Below are positions 26,903-36,132 of a DNA stretch of 64,000 bases, one piece after another (the stretch's first letter is position 1; each line of letters begins with the position of its first letter). The position numbers and the translations under genes were made by a program. Source of the DNA: Hyphomicrobiales bacterium. Its GTDB lineage: Bacteria; Pseudomonadota; Alphaproteobacteria; Rhizobiales; Phreatobacteraceae. The stretch lies in assembly GCA_017304475.1 (NCBI GenBank), contig JAFKKV010000034.1:1-64000 (forward strand). Direction: 5' to 3'. The notes beneath the pieces were generated by a model. It was given only the letters and a program-made list of their open reading frames with translations. It was not told the DNA's origin and did no database searches.

Positions 26903-27490
26903 CTAGATCGGCTCCCAGGCGCCGCCCGACGGCGCCCGGCAGAGGCGCTGCTCGTCCAGGGCGACCGGCGGCGGCGGGCCGGCAACGAGGTCGGCCGGGC
27001 CGCCGAACACCACGAGGGTGGCCGAAACGATGCGGCAGCGGCGGTTTCCGCCGGCGGTTTCCGGATAGACCGACAGGGTCATTTCACGGCGGAGGCCGGT
27101 GCGGCTCTGCCAATTGGTGTCGAGGCCGCGGGCGCTCGCGCCGGTCGCCTGGATGAGCGTGCGGATTTCGCCGACATCCTCGTCGGTCAGCGCCAGGATG
27201 GCCGGGCAGCCCTCGGTTTCCGGCGTCACGGTGCGGCTGATGGCGGTGACCGATCCGCCGATGAACAGGCCGCCGCCGCCGGCGATGCTGGACTGCGTGC
27301 CGCCCGACTGGGTCAGGCGACAGCGCGCCACCTGCCGTTCGATCGCCCAGGGCGAGGCCGGTACCTGCGGCCCCGGCGGCGTCGCCTCGGTGGCCAGCTG
27401 CGCGCAGCCGGCGAGACCGAGGAGAGCGACGGCTGCGAGTGTCCTGCGCCTGCGCCCCTTCATCATCGCCGGCATCACCCTCCGCATCAT
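26903..27490 (-). CDS. Putative lipoprotein downstream of moxR
   Basis: The product has up to 195 residues, with a strongly basic n-region (MKGRRRR), a hydrophobic core and lipobox LAGC followed by AQLATEATPPG. The mature part has four further cysteines and a conserved-looking GGGGLFIGG segment. The ATG at 27490 overlaps the moxR stop codon (ATGA); in-frame ATGs at 27487, 27475, 27466 and 27463 are all possible starts. The family is not recognised. Confidence 0.72.
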   Translation of the reverse strand: MMRRVMPAMMKGRRRRTLAAVALLGLAGCAQLATEATPPGPQVPASPWAIERQVARCRLTQSGGTQSSIAGGGGLFIGGSVTAISRTVTPETEGCPAILALTDEDVGEIRTLIQATGASARGLDTNWQSRTGLRREMTLSVYPETAGGNRRCRIVSATLVVFGGPADLVAGPPPPVALDEQRLCRAPSGGAWEPI

Positions 27491-28335
27491 CCTCTTTTGG
27501 CCAGGAAGGCCAGGCGTTCGAACAGATGCACGTCCTGCTCGTTCTTCAAGAGCGCGCCATGGAGCGGCGGTATCGACTTGCGCGGATCCTTCTCGCGCAG
27601 GGTCTCCGGGCTCATGTCCTCGACCATCAGGAGCTTCAGCCAGTCGAGCAGCTCCGAGGTCGAGGGCTTCTTCTTCAGGCCCGGCACGTCGCGGACCTCG
27701 TAGAAGATGCGCAGCGCCTCGGCGACCAGCTTCTGCTTGATGCCGGGGAAATGGACCTCGACGATGCGGCCCATGGTCTCGGCGTCGGGGAACTTGATGT
27801 AGTGGAAGAAGCAGCGGCGCAGGAAGGCGTCCGGCAGTTCCTTCTCGTTGTTGGAGGTGATGATCACCACCGGCCGACGCAGCGCCCTCACCGTCTCGCC
27901 GGTCTCGTAAACGAAGAACTCCATCCGATCGAGCTCCTGCAGGAGATCGTTGGGGAATTCGATGTCGGCCTTGTCGATCTCGTCGATCAGCAGCACGGGG
28001 CGGACATCGGCGGTGAAGCCTTCCCACAGCTTGCCGCGCTTGATGTAATTGGCGATGTCCTTGACCCGCTCGTCGCCGAGCTGGCTGTCGCGCAGCCGCG
28101 ACACCGCGTCATATTCATAGAGACCCTGCTGGGCCTTGGTGGTCGACTTGACGTGCCACTCGATCAGCGGCGCGCCGATCGCCTTGGCGATCTCGATGGC
28201 GAGCACGGTCTTGCCGGTGCCGGGCTCGCCCTTCACCAGGAGCGGCCGCTCCAGCGTGATCGCGGCATTGACCGCCACTTTCAGGTCGTCGGTCGCGACA
28301 TAGTCGCTCGTGCCCTCGAAACGCCGGGACGCCAT
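27487..28335 (-). CDS. MoxR-family AAA+ ATPase
   Basis: The product has 282 residues. Walker A GEPGTGKT is at residues 36-43, and Walker B LLIDEID has its acidic residues at 118-119. Sensor 1 lies in VVIITSNNEKELPDAFLRRC. MoxR ATPases work with VWA proteins such as the CoxE-like one at 21453-22628 in assembling or activating other proteins. Related genomes usually have the two genes side by side; here about 4.9 kb of other genes lies between them. Confidence 0.94.
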   Translation of the reverse strand: MASRRFEGTSDYVATDDLKVAVNAAITLERPLLVKGEPGTGKTVLAIEIAKAIGAPLIEWHVKSTTKAQQGLYEYDAVSRLRDSQLGDERVKDIANYIKRGKLWEGFTADVRPVLLIDEIDKADIEFPNDLLQELDRMEFFVYETGETVRALRRPVVIITSNNEKELPDAFLRRCFFHYIKFPDAETMGRIVEVHFPGIKQKLVAEALRIFYEVRDVPGLKKKPSTSELLDWLKLLMVEDMSPETLREKDPRKSIPPLHGALLKNEQDVHLFERLAFLAKRG

Positions 28336-28415
28336 GGATGCTCCTTGAAACCAAAATCAGTGCCGAACGATATTGGCCGGGCAGGGTAGGGGGCCGGGCC
28401 GGACGCCGCAAGCAC

Positions 28416-28432
28416 CCGGCAGAAATTGCCGG
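28416..28432. promoter_or_regulatory. 17-bp palindrome, putative FlbD-type enhancer site for flgE
   Basis: The sequence is CCGGCA-GAAAT-TGCCGG. The centre lies about 92 bases upstream of the -24 GG of the sigma-54-like promoter at 28514. Equivalent sites occur at 36116, 47084 and 63543. Confidence 0.72.
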
Positions 28433-28513
28433 AGCGGCAGCCGATCTTGCCGGGCAGCCTCGAAACAACCTTTGGTTAACCATGTAAATCTTTGAAATCG
28501 CTCGGCCACGCCT

Positions 28514-28529
28514 TGGCACGAGCGCTGCA
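28514..28529 (+). promoter_or_regulatory. Sigma-54-type promoter of flgE
   Basis: TGGCAC-GAGCG-CTGCA matches the -24/-12 consensus (TGGCAC-N5-TTGCA) with one mismatch, and GG to GC spacing is exact. Transcription would start near 28540, about 60 bases before flgE. A TTAACCAT half-site, as bound by CtrA, lies at 28476-28483. Confidence 0.8.
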
Positions 28530-28600
28530 GAGCCCTGGGCGAGAGCGGTGCAGGCGCATCGCGCGGTGGTATCGGCCGTTCGGCCCGGGGGAGGAATGTC

Positions 28601-29959
28601 ATGGGTATCTTCGGCGCGCTGACGACGGCGGTCAGCGGTCTCTCGGCGCAGTCCTATGCGCTCGAAAATATCTCCGGCAATATCGCCAATTCGCAGACCA
28701 GCGGCTTCAAGCGGATCGACACCAGCTTCGTCGACCTGATCCCGGACGGCGCGCCGAAGCAGGAGGTTTCCGGTTCGGTCACCGCCCAGTCGCGCTCGAC
28801 CAATACGATCCAGGGCCAGGTCACCTCGAGCGGCGTCAACACCAACCTGGCGGTTAATGGCAGCGGCTATTTCATCGTCCAGCAGTCGACCGGCTCGCTC
28901 GACGGCAAGCCGGTCTTCGCCAACGTCAATTATTACACCCGGCGCGGCGACTTCACCGTCGACAGCAACGGCTACATGGTCAACGGCGCCGGCTACTACC
29001 TGCGCGGCCTGAAGCTGGACCCGACCACCGGCAACCCGTCGGGCAGCTCGCCGACCGCCATCCAGATCACCAATGACGTGATCCCGGCCAAGGCGACCTC
29101 GTCGATCAGCTATCGCGCAAGCCTGCCGACCGTGCCGGCCACCGCGCGCGCCTCGGCATCGGTCCCGGGCAGCGAGCTGATCGACCCGGGCCTGACCCCC
29201 GGCGCGGCGTCCTATACGTCGGCCAGCGACGCCGCCAAATTCGTCGCCTCTTCGGTCTCCGGCGGATCGGTCACCGCCTATGATCCGCTCGGCAATCCCG
29301 TCAACGTCCAGGTGCGCTGGGCCAAGACCGCCAATGCCTCGGCCGGTCCGCCGGCGGTGCAGGACACCTGGAGCGCCTATTACCAGTCCAATTCCGGCTC
29401 CGGCACCGAGGCCTGGACCCGCATCGGCAGCGATTTCACCTTCACTACCGGGCAGATGACCGCGCCGACCGCGCCGCCGACGATCAACAACCTGACCGTC
29501 AACGGCGTCAATGTCGGCAACGTCAAGTTCGACATCGGCACCAACGGCATCTCGCAATATGCCCGTACTGACGGCACCGTGCAGGTCACCACCATCGACC
29601 AGAACGGCTACACCGCCGGCAAGCTCGCCAGCATCTCGATCACCGATACCGGGCGGGTGCGCGGCAATTACACCAACGGCCAGGCGATCGACCTGTTCCA
29701 GGTGCCGCTCGCGACCTTCCAGGGCGAAAACAACCTGAAGCGCATGGATGGCGGCGCCTTCGCCGAGACAGCCGAGTCGGGGTCGCCGATCCTCGGCGGC
29801 GGCGGCAAGATCGTCTCGGGCAGCCTCGAAGGCTCGAATGTCGACATCTCCCAGGAGTTCACCAAGCTGATCGTGACGCAGCAGGCCTATGCCGCGAACA
29901 CGCGCATCGTGACCACCTCGAATTCCATGCTTCAGGAAACCATCAACATGATCCGCTGA
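28601..29959 (+). CDS. flgE: Flagellar hook protein FlgE
   Basis: The product has 452 residues. The rod/hook N-terminal motif is at residues 1-35 (MGIFGALTTAVSGLSAQSYA then ISGNIANSQTSGFKR), followed by a long D1/D2 region and the C-terminal EGSNVDISQEFTKLIVTQQA that forms the coiled axial core. Hook subunits polymerise outside the cell through the type III export apparatus. It is first in an flgE-flgK-flgL run and is preceded by a sigma-54-like promoter and an FlbD-like site. Confidence 0.95.
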   Translation: MGIFGALTTAVSGLSAQSYALENISGNIANSQTSGFKRIDTSFVDLIPDGAPKQEVSGSVTAQSRSTNTIQGQVTSSGVNTNLAVNGSGYFIVQQSTGSLDGKPVFANVNYYTRRGDFTVDSNGYMVNGAGYYLRGLKLDPTTGNPSGSSPTAIQITNDVIPAKATSSISYRASLPTVPATARASASVPGSELIDPGLTPGAASYTSASDAAKFVASSVSGGSVTAYDPLGNPVNVQVRWAKTANASAGPPAVQDTWSAYYQSNSGSGTEAWTRIGSDFTFTTGQMTAPTAPPTINNLTVNGVNVGNVKFDIGTNGISQYARTDGTVQVTTIDQNGYTAGKLASISITDTGRVRGNYTNGQAIDLFQVPLATFQGENNLKRMDGGAFAETAESGSPILGGGGKIVSGSLEGSNVDISQEFTKLIVTQQAYAANTRIVTTSNSMLQETINMIR

Positions 29960-29981
29960 ACGCGGACCGTCTCGGCATCGT

Positions 29982-30001
29982 GATCCGCCCACGGGCGGAT
30001 C
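29982..30001 (+). other. Hairpin between flgE and flgK
   Basis: GATCCGCCC-AC-GGGCGGATC forms a perfect 9-bp stem in the 72-base gap. There is no T-run, so it is more likely an RNA-processing or stability element than a terminator. Confidence 0.6.
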
Positions 30002-30031
30002 GTGACATCAGGCATCAAGGAAAGACGGGAC

Positions 30032-31933
30032 ATGGCTCTCACGAGTGCCCTCAACAACGCGTTGTCCGGATTGCGGTTCACCTCGACCGCGATGAGCCTG
30101 ACCAGCGCCAACGTCGCCAATGCCGGCAACTCGACCTATACGCGCAAGACGATCGACCCGGTGGCGCTGCTGTCGGGCGATCAGATCGGCGGCGTCCAGG
30201 CGGGCAGCGTCCGGCGCGAATTCGATGCCTTCGTGCAGCGCCAGTTGATCACCGAACGCTCGAACGGCATGTATTCCTCGACCCGGGCAAGCTTCTACGG
30301 CCGGCTGGACGAGGCTTTCGGCGCGCCCGGTTCGGCGCGCGCGCTCGACACGGTGATGAACAATTTCTCCACCGCGTTCCAGACCCTGCAGACCTCGCCG
30401 GAAAGCGCCACCGCGCGCTCCGGCGTGATCAATTCGGCGACCGTCCTGACCCAGACCCTGCGCTCCCTGACCAATACGGTCCAGGGCATGCGCCAGGACG
30501 CCGAACAGGGGCTCGCCGACGCCACCAAGACGCTGAACGGGCTGCTCTCAAACCTGCAGTCGATGAACGAGACGCTGCGCACCACCGGCCCGTCGGATGC
30601 CTCGCGCGCCGGCCTCCTGGATCAGCGCGACGCGATGGTCGACCAGATCTCGCAATATGTCGACGTGCGTGTCTCCTATGACTCGAATGACGGCGTGCAG
30701 CTCTATGGCGGCAACGGCTTCGTGCTGCTCGGCGGCACCACGCCGACGCTGAATTTCGACAGCCGCGGCCTGATCGGCGCGGCCAACCAGTACGACCCCG
30801 ACCCGACCAAGCGGACGGTCGGCACGATCACCGCCAATATCGGCGGATCCTCCGTCGACCTGATCGCCGAGGGCGTGTTCAAGTCCGGCAAGATCGGCGC
30901 GCTGATCGAGCTGCGCGACAAGTCGCTAGTGGCGGCGCAGGACCAGCTCGACCAGATCGCCGCCGGCCTTGCCCAGGCGCTCGGCACCTCGTCGAGCTCG
31001 ACGGCCGCGAGCGTCGCCGGCCCCGGGCCGACCACCGGCTTCGACACGCCGCTCGGGCCTGGCCTGTCCGACGGCGACAGCGTGACGGTCGAGGCGACCG
31101 TCAATGGGGTGAAGCAGAAATTCACCTTCAAGCGCGTCGACGACACATCGGTCCCGATGGCCGATACGATGACTGCGGATCCGAACGACAAGGTGCTGCG
31201 GCTGACCGGTAGCTCGGCGGCGGGCCATGCCAGCCAGATCCAGTCGGCGCTCGACGCCTGGGCGGCGAGCTCAGGTGCGCCGGCCGGCGCCTTCTCGGTG
31301 TCGGTTTCCGGCGGCAATCTGCGCGTGCTGGCCGACCCGACCGTGACCGGCGGAGCCCAGGTCAGCCAGGCTACCGCCAATGTCACTGCCCAGTCGATCA
31401 ATGGCGGCACGCCGGCACTGCCCTTCTTCATCGACAATACCTCGCCCGGCGGGCTCTATACCGACCGGGTCACCGGCGCGGGTGCGCAGATCACCGGCCT
31501 TGCCGGCCGGCTCGACATCAATGCGGCTCTCAAGGCAGATCCGAGCGGGCTGGTGGTCATGCAGACCAATCCGCGAACGATGGATTCGGACGCCACCCGG
31601 CCGAATTTCCTGAGCAATGCCCTGAACAATACGAAGCGCTATTTCGCGCCCGAAGCCGGCATCGGCTCGGCGGGGGCGCCGTATCAGGGCTCGCTCCTGT
31701 CCTATACCCGCACGGTCATCTCGACCCAGAGCGACCAGGCCGATACCGCCAAGCAGCTCAATGACGGCCAGCAGGTGGTGCTGAGCCAGTTGCAGGCGCG
31801 TTTCGATGCCAGCGCCGCCGTCAATATCGACACCGAAATGTCGACACTCATCCAGCTCCAGACCGCCTATGGCGCCAATGCGCGCGTCATGTCGGCGGTC
31901 AAGGAGATGTTCGATATCCTCCGGCAGATGTGA
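30032..31933 (+). CDS. flgK: Flagellar hook-filament junction protein FlgK (HAP1)
   Basis: The product has 633 residues and starts MALTSALNNALSGLRFTSTA, the axial-protein N-terminal signature. The usual SANVANAGNSTYTRKTI block follows. The C-terminus (MSTLIQLQTAYGANARVMSA...MFDILRQM) matches the family. FlgK caps the hook and joins it to the filament through FlgL. It sits 72 bases after flgE and 10 bases before flgL. The start at 30032 avoids an upstream in-frame ATG with no family match. Confidence 0.95.
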   Translation: MALTSALNNALSGLRFTSTAMSLTSANVANAGNSTYTRKTIDPVALLSGDQIGGVQAGSVRREFDAFVQRQLITERSNGMYSSTRASFYGRLDEAFGAPGSARALDTVMNNFSTAFQTLQTSPESATARSGVINSATVLTQTLRSLTNTVQGMRQDAEQGLADATKTLNGLLSNLQSMNETLRTTGPSDASRAGLLDQRDAMVDQISQYVDVRVSYDSNDGVQLYGGNGFVLLGGTTPTLNFDSRGLIGAANQYDPDPTKRTVGTITANIGGSSVDLIAEGVFKSGKIGALIELRDKSLVAAQDQLDQIAAGLAQALGTSSSSTAASVAGPGPTTGFDTPLGPGLSDGDSVTVEATVNGVKQKFTFKRVDDTSVPMADTMTADPNDKVLRLTGSSAAGHASQIQSALDAWAASSGAPAGAFSVSVSGGNLRVLADPTVTGGAQVSQATANVTAQSINGGTPALPFFIDNTSPGGLYTDRVTGAGAQITGLAGRLDINAALKADPSGLVVMQTNPRTMDSDATRPNFLSNALNNTKRYFAPEAGIGSAGAPYQGSLLSYTRTVISTQSDQADTAKQLNDGQQVVLSQLQARFDASAAVNIDTEMSTLIQLQTAYGANARVMSAVKEMFDILRQM

Positions 31934-31943
31934 GCACTGATCC

Positions 31944-33530
31944 ATGGCCATCCGTACTTCCGGCATCGTCCCGGGTTTCGGCGGCGCCGATTTCCTGCAG
32001 ATGAAGAACCAGCTCGTCGACCTGCAGCGCCAGCTCGGGACGGGGCAGAAATCGGTCACCTACGGCGGGCTCGGCTCGGACCGCTCGCTGGCGCTGAGCG
32101 TCCAGGGCTCGCGCGCTCAGATCGCCTCCTATCAGCAGAACATCTCCATGGTGCAGACCCGCATCAGCATCATGAACACGGCGCTGACCGGCATGCAGAA
32201 ATCGGTCGCCAGCACCAAGACGGCGCTGCTGTCGGTCGATTTCACGCTGGCCTCGGGGCAGACCGTCGGCCAATTGACCGCCAGCAACGGGCTGGACGCG
32301 ATCATCGGCATGCTCAACAGCGACGATGGCGGACGCTACCTGTTCGGCGGCCGCCAGACCGGCACGCCGCCGGTGCTGGAGCGCGACGACATCATGGCGG
32401 GGCAGGGCACCAAGGACGGCTTCAAGAAGGCGCTGCTCGAGCGCATGCAGGCCGATCTCGGCTCGTCCTCCTCCTCGCCCGAGCGGGATGCCGGCGCGAC
32501 CGGACGGCTGACCTTGTCGGGCGCCGCGGTGAGCCCGATCACGCTTGCCGAGGACGGCACCCATCCCTTCGGCCTGAAGATCGACAATGTCTCCGGCGCG
32601 GTCGGCGGCACCGCCGCGACCATCACCGCAGGCCCGCCGGCCTCGCTCTCGATCGCCGCGTCGGGAACCGGCAATGCTCAGGCCGGCGAGAACATGACCA
32701 TCGGCTTCAAGCTGCCCGACGGTTCGACCGAGCGGATCACGCTGACCGCGGTGGCGGCGGACGCGACGACGGTCAGCGCCGGCCAGTTCCGTGTCGGCGC
32801 GAGCCAGACCGAGACGCTCGCTAATATGCGCAGCGCGCTGGGCGACCGGCTGTCCAACCTGGTCTCGACCAGCCTCGCCGCGGCCTCGGCGACCGAGGCC
32901 GGCGAGGACTTCTTCAAGGGCGAGACCAATCCGGCCGTGCTTGCCGGCCCGCCGCCGGTCGATCCCGGCGTCGCCAAGCGGCTGGTGCCGGGCGCGTCCG
33001 GCACCATGGCCGATGCGGTCGCCTTCGACACGCCGGCCAATGCCGACAACCGGACGGTGCGCTGGTATCAGGGCGACCGGGTGTCGACCAATGCCCGCGC
33101 CACCGCCGCCGCCCAGGTCGACAGCGCCGTGTCGGTCAGCTACGGCGCGCGTGCCGACGAGGAGGCGCTGCGCGCGACCGTGCAGAACCTGGCGGTGGCG
33201 AGCGCCGTCACCTTCCAGAACAGCGACACGCAGGCCAAGGACCGCTACCAGGCGCTCGCCTCGCGCGTGTCGAGCGGATTGTCCGGTGTGGGGGCCGCCC
33301 AGACCATCACCTCGATCCAGGTCGAGATCGCCTCGGCCAATTCCAGTGCCGATTCAGCCAAGGCGCGGCACAAGGATTCCGACGCCATGCTGACCGACAT
33401 GCTGTCCAGCGTGACCGATGTCTCCAAGGAGACGGTCGCGGCGCAGATGCTGGCGCTGCAGACGATGATGCAGGCGAGCTACCAGACCAGCTCGATGCTG
33501 TCGAAGCTGACGCTGGTCAATTACATGTAA
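31944..33530 (+). CDS. flgL: Flagellar hook-associated protein FlgL (HAP3)
   Basis: The product has 528 residues, longer than many FlgL proteins, because of a large central domain (about residues 180-390). The N-terminus contains LQMKNQLVDLQRQLGTGQKS, and the C-terminus contains TDMLSSVTDVSKETVAAQMLALQ and MQASYQTSSMLSKLTLVNYM, as in flagellin-like FlgL proteins. It forms the junction between FlgK and the filament. It is probably the last gene of the flgE operon, with a family A repeat just beyond. Confidence 0.93.
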   Translation: MAIRTSGIVPGFGGADFLQMKNQLVDLQRQLGTGQKSVTYGGLGSDRSLALSVQGSRAQIASYQQNISMVQTRISIMNTALTGMQKSVASTKTALLSVDFTLASGQTVGQLTASNGLDAIIGMLNSDDGGRYLFGGRQTGTPPVLERDDIMAGQGTKDGFKKALLERMQADLGSSSSSPERDAGATGRLTLSGAAVSPITLAEDGTHPFGLKIDNVSGAVGGTAATITAGPPASLSIAASGTGNAQAGENMTIGFKLPDGSTERITLTAVAADATTVSAGQFRVGASQTETLANMRSALGDRLSNLVSTSLAAASATEAGEDFFKGETNPAVLAGPPPVDPGVAKRLVPGASGTMADAVAFDTPANADNRTVRWYQGDRVSTNARATAAAQVDSAVSVSYGARADEEALRATVQNLAVASAVTFQNSDTQAKDRYQALASRVSSGLSGVGAAQTITSIQVEIASANSSADSAKARHKDSDAMLTDMLSSVTDVSKETVAAQMLALQTMMQASYQTSSMLSKLTLVNYM

Positions 33531-33567
33531 GGCGAATGGTGGGGGCATCCGCGCACCGGCCCCCGCC

Positions 33568-33729
33568 ACCCTCTCCCAAAGGGAGAGGGTGGCGCCGTCA
33601 GGCGCCGGGTGAGGGGCGTAAGCCCTCAGAACTGAAGCCGACGCTCGTCGCGCATAGAGCCCTATCCGGACATGGACGACCCCTCACCCGGCAGCTGACG
33701 CTGCCACCCTCTCCCTTTGGGAGAGGGTT
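33568..33729. repeat. Family A long inverted-repeat element
   Basis: The left arm is an ACCCTCTCCC / GGGAGAGGGT hairpin, then GGCGCCGTCAGGCGCC and GGGTGAGGGG. The right arm is the reverse order, ending in CTCCCTTTGGGAGAGGGTT. About 65 bases lie between. It occupies most of 33531-33810. Confidence 0.9.
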
Positions 33730-33810
33730 GATGGCCGCGCTTTCCACGGCATCCCTATTCGCTATTCGCTATTCGCTCTTCGCCACGAGCGCGCCCCGCG
33801 CTCGCGCCGC

Positions 33811-34182
33811 TCAGCCGCGGCCGGACAGGCCGGCGGCGATGTTGCGGTTGATCGAGACCAGCACGTTGAGCTTTTCGGGCGCGGGTTCGATTTCCATCTC
33901 AAGGCTACGGTTCAGGATGAACATGCCGAGATTGGCGATATTGTTCTTGATCTCGAGCGGCAGCGGATTTTCCGCGCGGGTCGCCGAGGTGGTCAGCAGC
34001 GTCCAGAGCTTGCGGTTGAAATTGAGCGCGTGGCTCATCTCGCCATGGGCGCCCGGCCACTGGTCCTTCACGGCCTGAATACGGGCCGCCGCTTTCAGAA
34101 GCAGGCTCGCTTCCAGCTCGCGCGGATTGGCCGTCGCTGTGATCCTAGCCGTCGACGCGTACGCCGCTGCTCCGTGATGCAT
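33811..34182 (-). CDS. flaF: Flagellar regulator FlaF
   Basis: The product has 123 residues. The central segment PRELEASLLLKAAARIQAVKD and the C-terminal NNIANLGMFILNRSLEME are characteristic of FlaF, which works with FlbT in flagellin production in Caulobacter and in rhizobia. The start codon lies inside flbT (38-base overlap), indicating coupled translation. There is no strong Shine-Dalgarno upstream of the ATG, consistent with coupling. Confidence 0.93.
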   Translation of the reverse strand: MHHGAAAYASTARITATANPRELEASLLLKAAARIQAVKDQWPGAHGEMSHALNFNRKLWTLLTTSATRAENPLPLEIKNNIANLGMFILNRSLEMEIEPAPEKLNVLVSINRNIAAGLSGRG

Positions 34183-34558
34183 GATTGAGCAGTGTCCCTT
34201 CGTACTCGATCAGGCCCTTCGTGGCCTTCAGGGCTTTGTATAGGGAACCAGTTAATATGTGATTGTTGATTTCGCTAATGTATGGATGGGTCGAGGGCGC
34301 CGCTTCGAGCACGTCCTTGACCATGTCGAAATACATTTCGTGATGCTTGATCGGGTCGCGCGACAGATACATCAGCTGGACGACCAGATAGATCTTCCTG
34401 CACGGCGTATCGGCCGCCTCCATGGTCATCACGTCTTTTTCGCGCAGGATCGGCGCCTCGCCCTCGATGGTGAGGCGGGTGCGCTGATCGTCGTTGGTGA
34501 TGACACTGTCGCCGAGAATGAATTTCTCGCCGGCTTTCAGTTCCACCTTGAGTGCCAT
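34145..34558 (-). CDS. flbT: Flagellin post-transcriptional regulator FlbT
   Basis: The product has 137 residues. MALKVELKAGEKFILGDSVI, EKDVMTMEAADTPCRKIYLV and QLMYLSRDP identify FlbT. In Caulobacter crescentus, FlbT binds the 5' leader of the fljK flagellin mRNA and promotes its decay. The four tandem flagellins about 3 kb away carry a conserved two-hairpin leader that is a natural target candidate. The ATG at 34558 fits the family N-terminus; the frame is open to 34603. Confidence 0.94.
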   Translation of the reverse strand: MALKVELKAGEKFILGDSVITNDDQRTRLTIEGEAPILREKDVMTMEAADTPCRKIYLVVQLMYLSRDPIKHHEMYFDMVKDVLEAAPSTHPYISEINNHILTGSLYKALKATKGLIEYEGTLLNHASRSSGVRVDG

Positions 34559-34664
34559 GAGGCCTCTCCGTGTGCGATTCGAAACAAGGCAAGACCTTAT
34601 CACAGGCGCATCGGCGGCGGGGCGCAGCGCAGCATTGAAGGCTGGGTGCGGTGAACGAGGCCTG

Positions 34665-34693
34665 AAAATGAAGAAGGCGGGGAGAGCCCCGCC
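34665..34693 (-). terminator. Intrinsic terminator of the minus-strand flagellin
   Basis: Read on the minus strand: stem GGCGGGG / CCCCGCC with a 4-base loop, then TTCTTCATTTTC. It lies 28 bases past the stop codon. Confidence 0.85.
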
Positions 34694-34720
34694 ATCCGCA
34701 CGCCGTCAGGCGAGGGCGTT

Positions 34721-35947
34721 TTAGCCGAACAGGCGCAGCACGCCCTGGTCGGCCTGGTTGGCGAGCGACAAGGCCTGGGTCGACAATTGCTGGCGGGTCT
34801 GCAGCGCCAGCATGTTGGCGCCTTCCTCGTTCATGTCGGCGAGAGTCAGGTTGTCGGCGCCGGTCTTCAAGGTATTGGCCAGGTCCTGGGTGAATTTCTG
34901 GCGGATCTGCACCAAAGCGAGGTTGGAACCGAAGGCGCTCGACTGCGCCCTCAGCTTGTTCATCGCGAAGGTCAGGTCGGCGAGCGCGTCGTTGATGTCC
35001 TTGTCGGTCTGCAGATTGTTCGAGGCCGGCTTGATCGCCAGGTCCTTGGTGGTCGACAGGCGCGCGCCGGTAATGGTCAGCGACGAGGTCTGCTTCTCGT
35101 TGAACATGGCCTGCAAGGTGTCGCCGTCGAGCAGGTTGACGCCGTTATAGCCGGCATCCTTGGAGAGCTGGTCGATCTGGCGGCGCAACTCGCCGAACTG
35201 CACGGAAATGTCGGTGCGGGTCGGGTTGATCGTGCCGGCCGGCAGGCTCGAATTGGTCGCGTCGAAACCGAGATTGCGCAGCACCGCCGCGGTGTCGTCG
35301 GATGTGATCGACAGGGGCTGGGTGCCGACCGCCTCGAACAGCAGGCGGCCGTCCGGCGTCAGCGAGGCCTTGGCGTCGGCGCCGGCCGAGGTGCCGAGCG
35401 CCACGCCGGTGCCGACCGCCGCGCCGGTGCTGGCAGTGTTGTTGTTGACCGCGTCCATCAGGTCCTGGACCGTGGTGCCGGCGGCGATCGTCAGGGTGGT
35501 CGTGCGGTTGGTGCCGGTGGTCAGGGTCAGCACCTTGCCGACGGTGAAGCCGGCATTGGTGAGCAGGGTCGAGCCGGTCAGCGCGGTCGGCGTGCCCGAG
35601 GTGTCCTTCGGCGTCAGGCCGTTGAGGCGGGCCAGCGTCGAGGCCGAGCCCTGGGCCTGGCGTGCGATGGCCTGCATGTTGGTGACCACCTTGATGATCG
35701 CCGTGATGCCATTATCGGCCGCCTGCAGGGTCTGCACGGCGTTGCCGATGCCGTCGAGCAGGTTGGTGATGTCGGCGGCACGGCCGTTGAGCTGGCTCGC
35801 CGAAAAGAAGTTGCCGGGATTGTCCAGCGCCGAATTGACCCGCTTGCCGGTCGACAGGCGGTTCTGCGTCTGATCGCGGAGTCCGGCCGTATCGATCAGC
35901 GACAGCAGGTTGCTGCGAATGCCTTTCGACAGAACGATGTCGCTCAT
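34721..35947 (-). CDS. Flagellin, divergent type
   Basis: The product has 408 residues. The N-terminus MSDIVLSKGIRSNLLSLIDT and RLSTGKRVNSALDNPGNFF, and the C-terminus DNLTLADMNEEGANMLALQT with LANQADQGVLRLFG, are those of flagellin D0/D1. It differs from the four plus-strand paralogues throughout, and its leader lacks their two-hairpin structure, carrying instead an AGGCGCG / CGCGCCT inverted repeat. It may make a minor or position-specific filament segment, which is inference. Confidence 0.94.
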   Translation of the reverse strand: MSDIVLSKGIRSNLLSLIDTAGLRDQTQNRLSTGKRVNSALDNPGNFFSASQLNGRAADITNLLDGIGNAVQTLQAADNGITAIIKVVTNMQAIARQAQGSASTLARLNGLTPKDTSGTPTALTGSTLLTNAGFTVGKVLTLTTGTNRTTTLTIAAGTTVQDLMDAVNNNTASTGAAVGTGVALGTSAGADAKASLTPDGRLLFEAVGTQPLSITSDDTAAVLRNLGFDATNSSLPAGTINPTRTDISVQFGELRRQIDQLSKDAGYNGVNLLDGDTLQAMFNEKQTSSLTITGARLSTTKDLAIKPASNNLQTDKDINDALADLTFAMNKLRAQSSAFGSNLALVQIRQKFTQDLANTLKTGADNLTLADMNEEGANMLALQTRQQLSTQALSLANQADQGVLRLFG

Positions 35948-36024
35948 CAGATGCCCCCAATCGAGGCGCGGCGAATCTGTCTCGCGCCTTTCGATGGGCA
36001 CTCTTACCTGTTAACCTTACCGAA

Positions 36025-36032
36025 TGGTTAAT
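36025..36032 (-). promoter_or_regulatory. CtrA-type half-site upstream of the minus-strand flagellin
   Basis: TTAACCAT on the minus strand is followed 13 bases after its TTAA by GTTAAC (36011-36016). The same half-site precedes flgE (28476), flagellin 1 (37106) and fliL (63584). Spacing is not the canonical N7. Confidence 0.4.
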
Positions 36033-36115
36033 TTGCCGGGTGATGCGGAAAAAGTTGCACGAATAGAACGGCTTAAGCGGAGGGGCTGTTGCCGCCGCGA
36101 CACGGCAGGAGTTAA

Positions 36116-36132
36116 CCGGCAGGAATTGCCGG
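36116..36132. promoter_or_regulatory. 17-bp palindrome, putative FlbD-type site
   Basis: CCGGCA-GGAAT-TGCCGG is identical in layout to those at flgE, flgI and flgF. No sigma-54-like promoter was found at the expected distance on either side, so its target is unclear; the nearest candidate is the minus-strand flagellin, 169 bases away. Confidence 0.6.

Noticed and set aside
28437..28456. A second CGGCA...TGCCG pair just after the flgE palindrome
   Set aside because: The spacer is 8 bases where the four matching sites have 5, so I do not count it as the same element.
28115..29992. A 625-codon minus-strand frame covering flgE and part of moxR
   Set aside because: It is antisense to flgE and out of frame with moxR, with Arg/Gly/Asp-rich composition.
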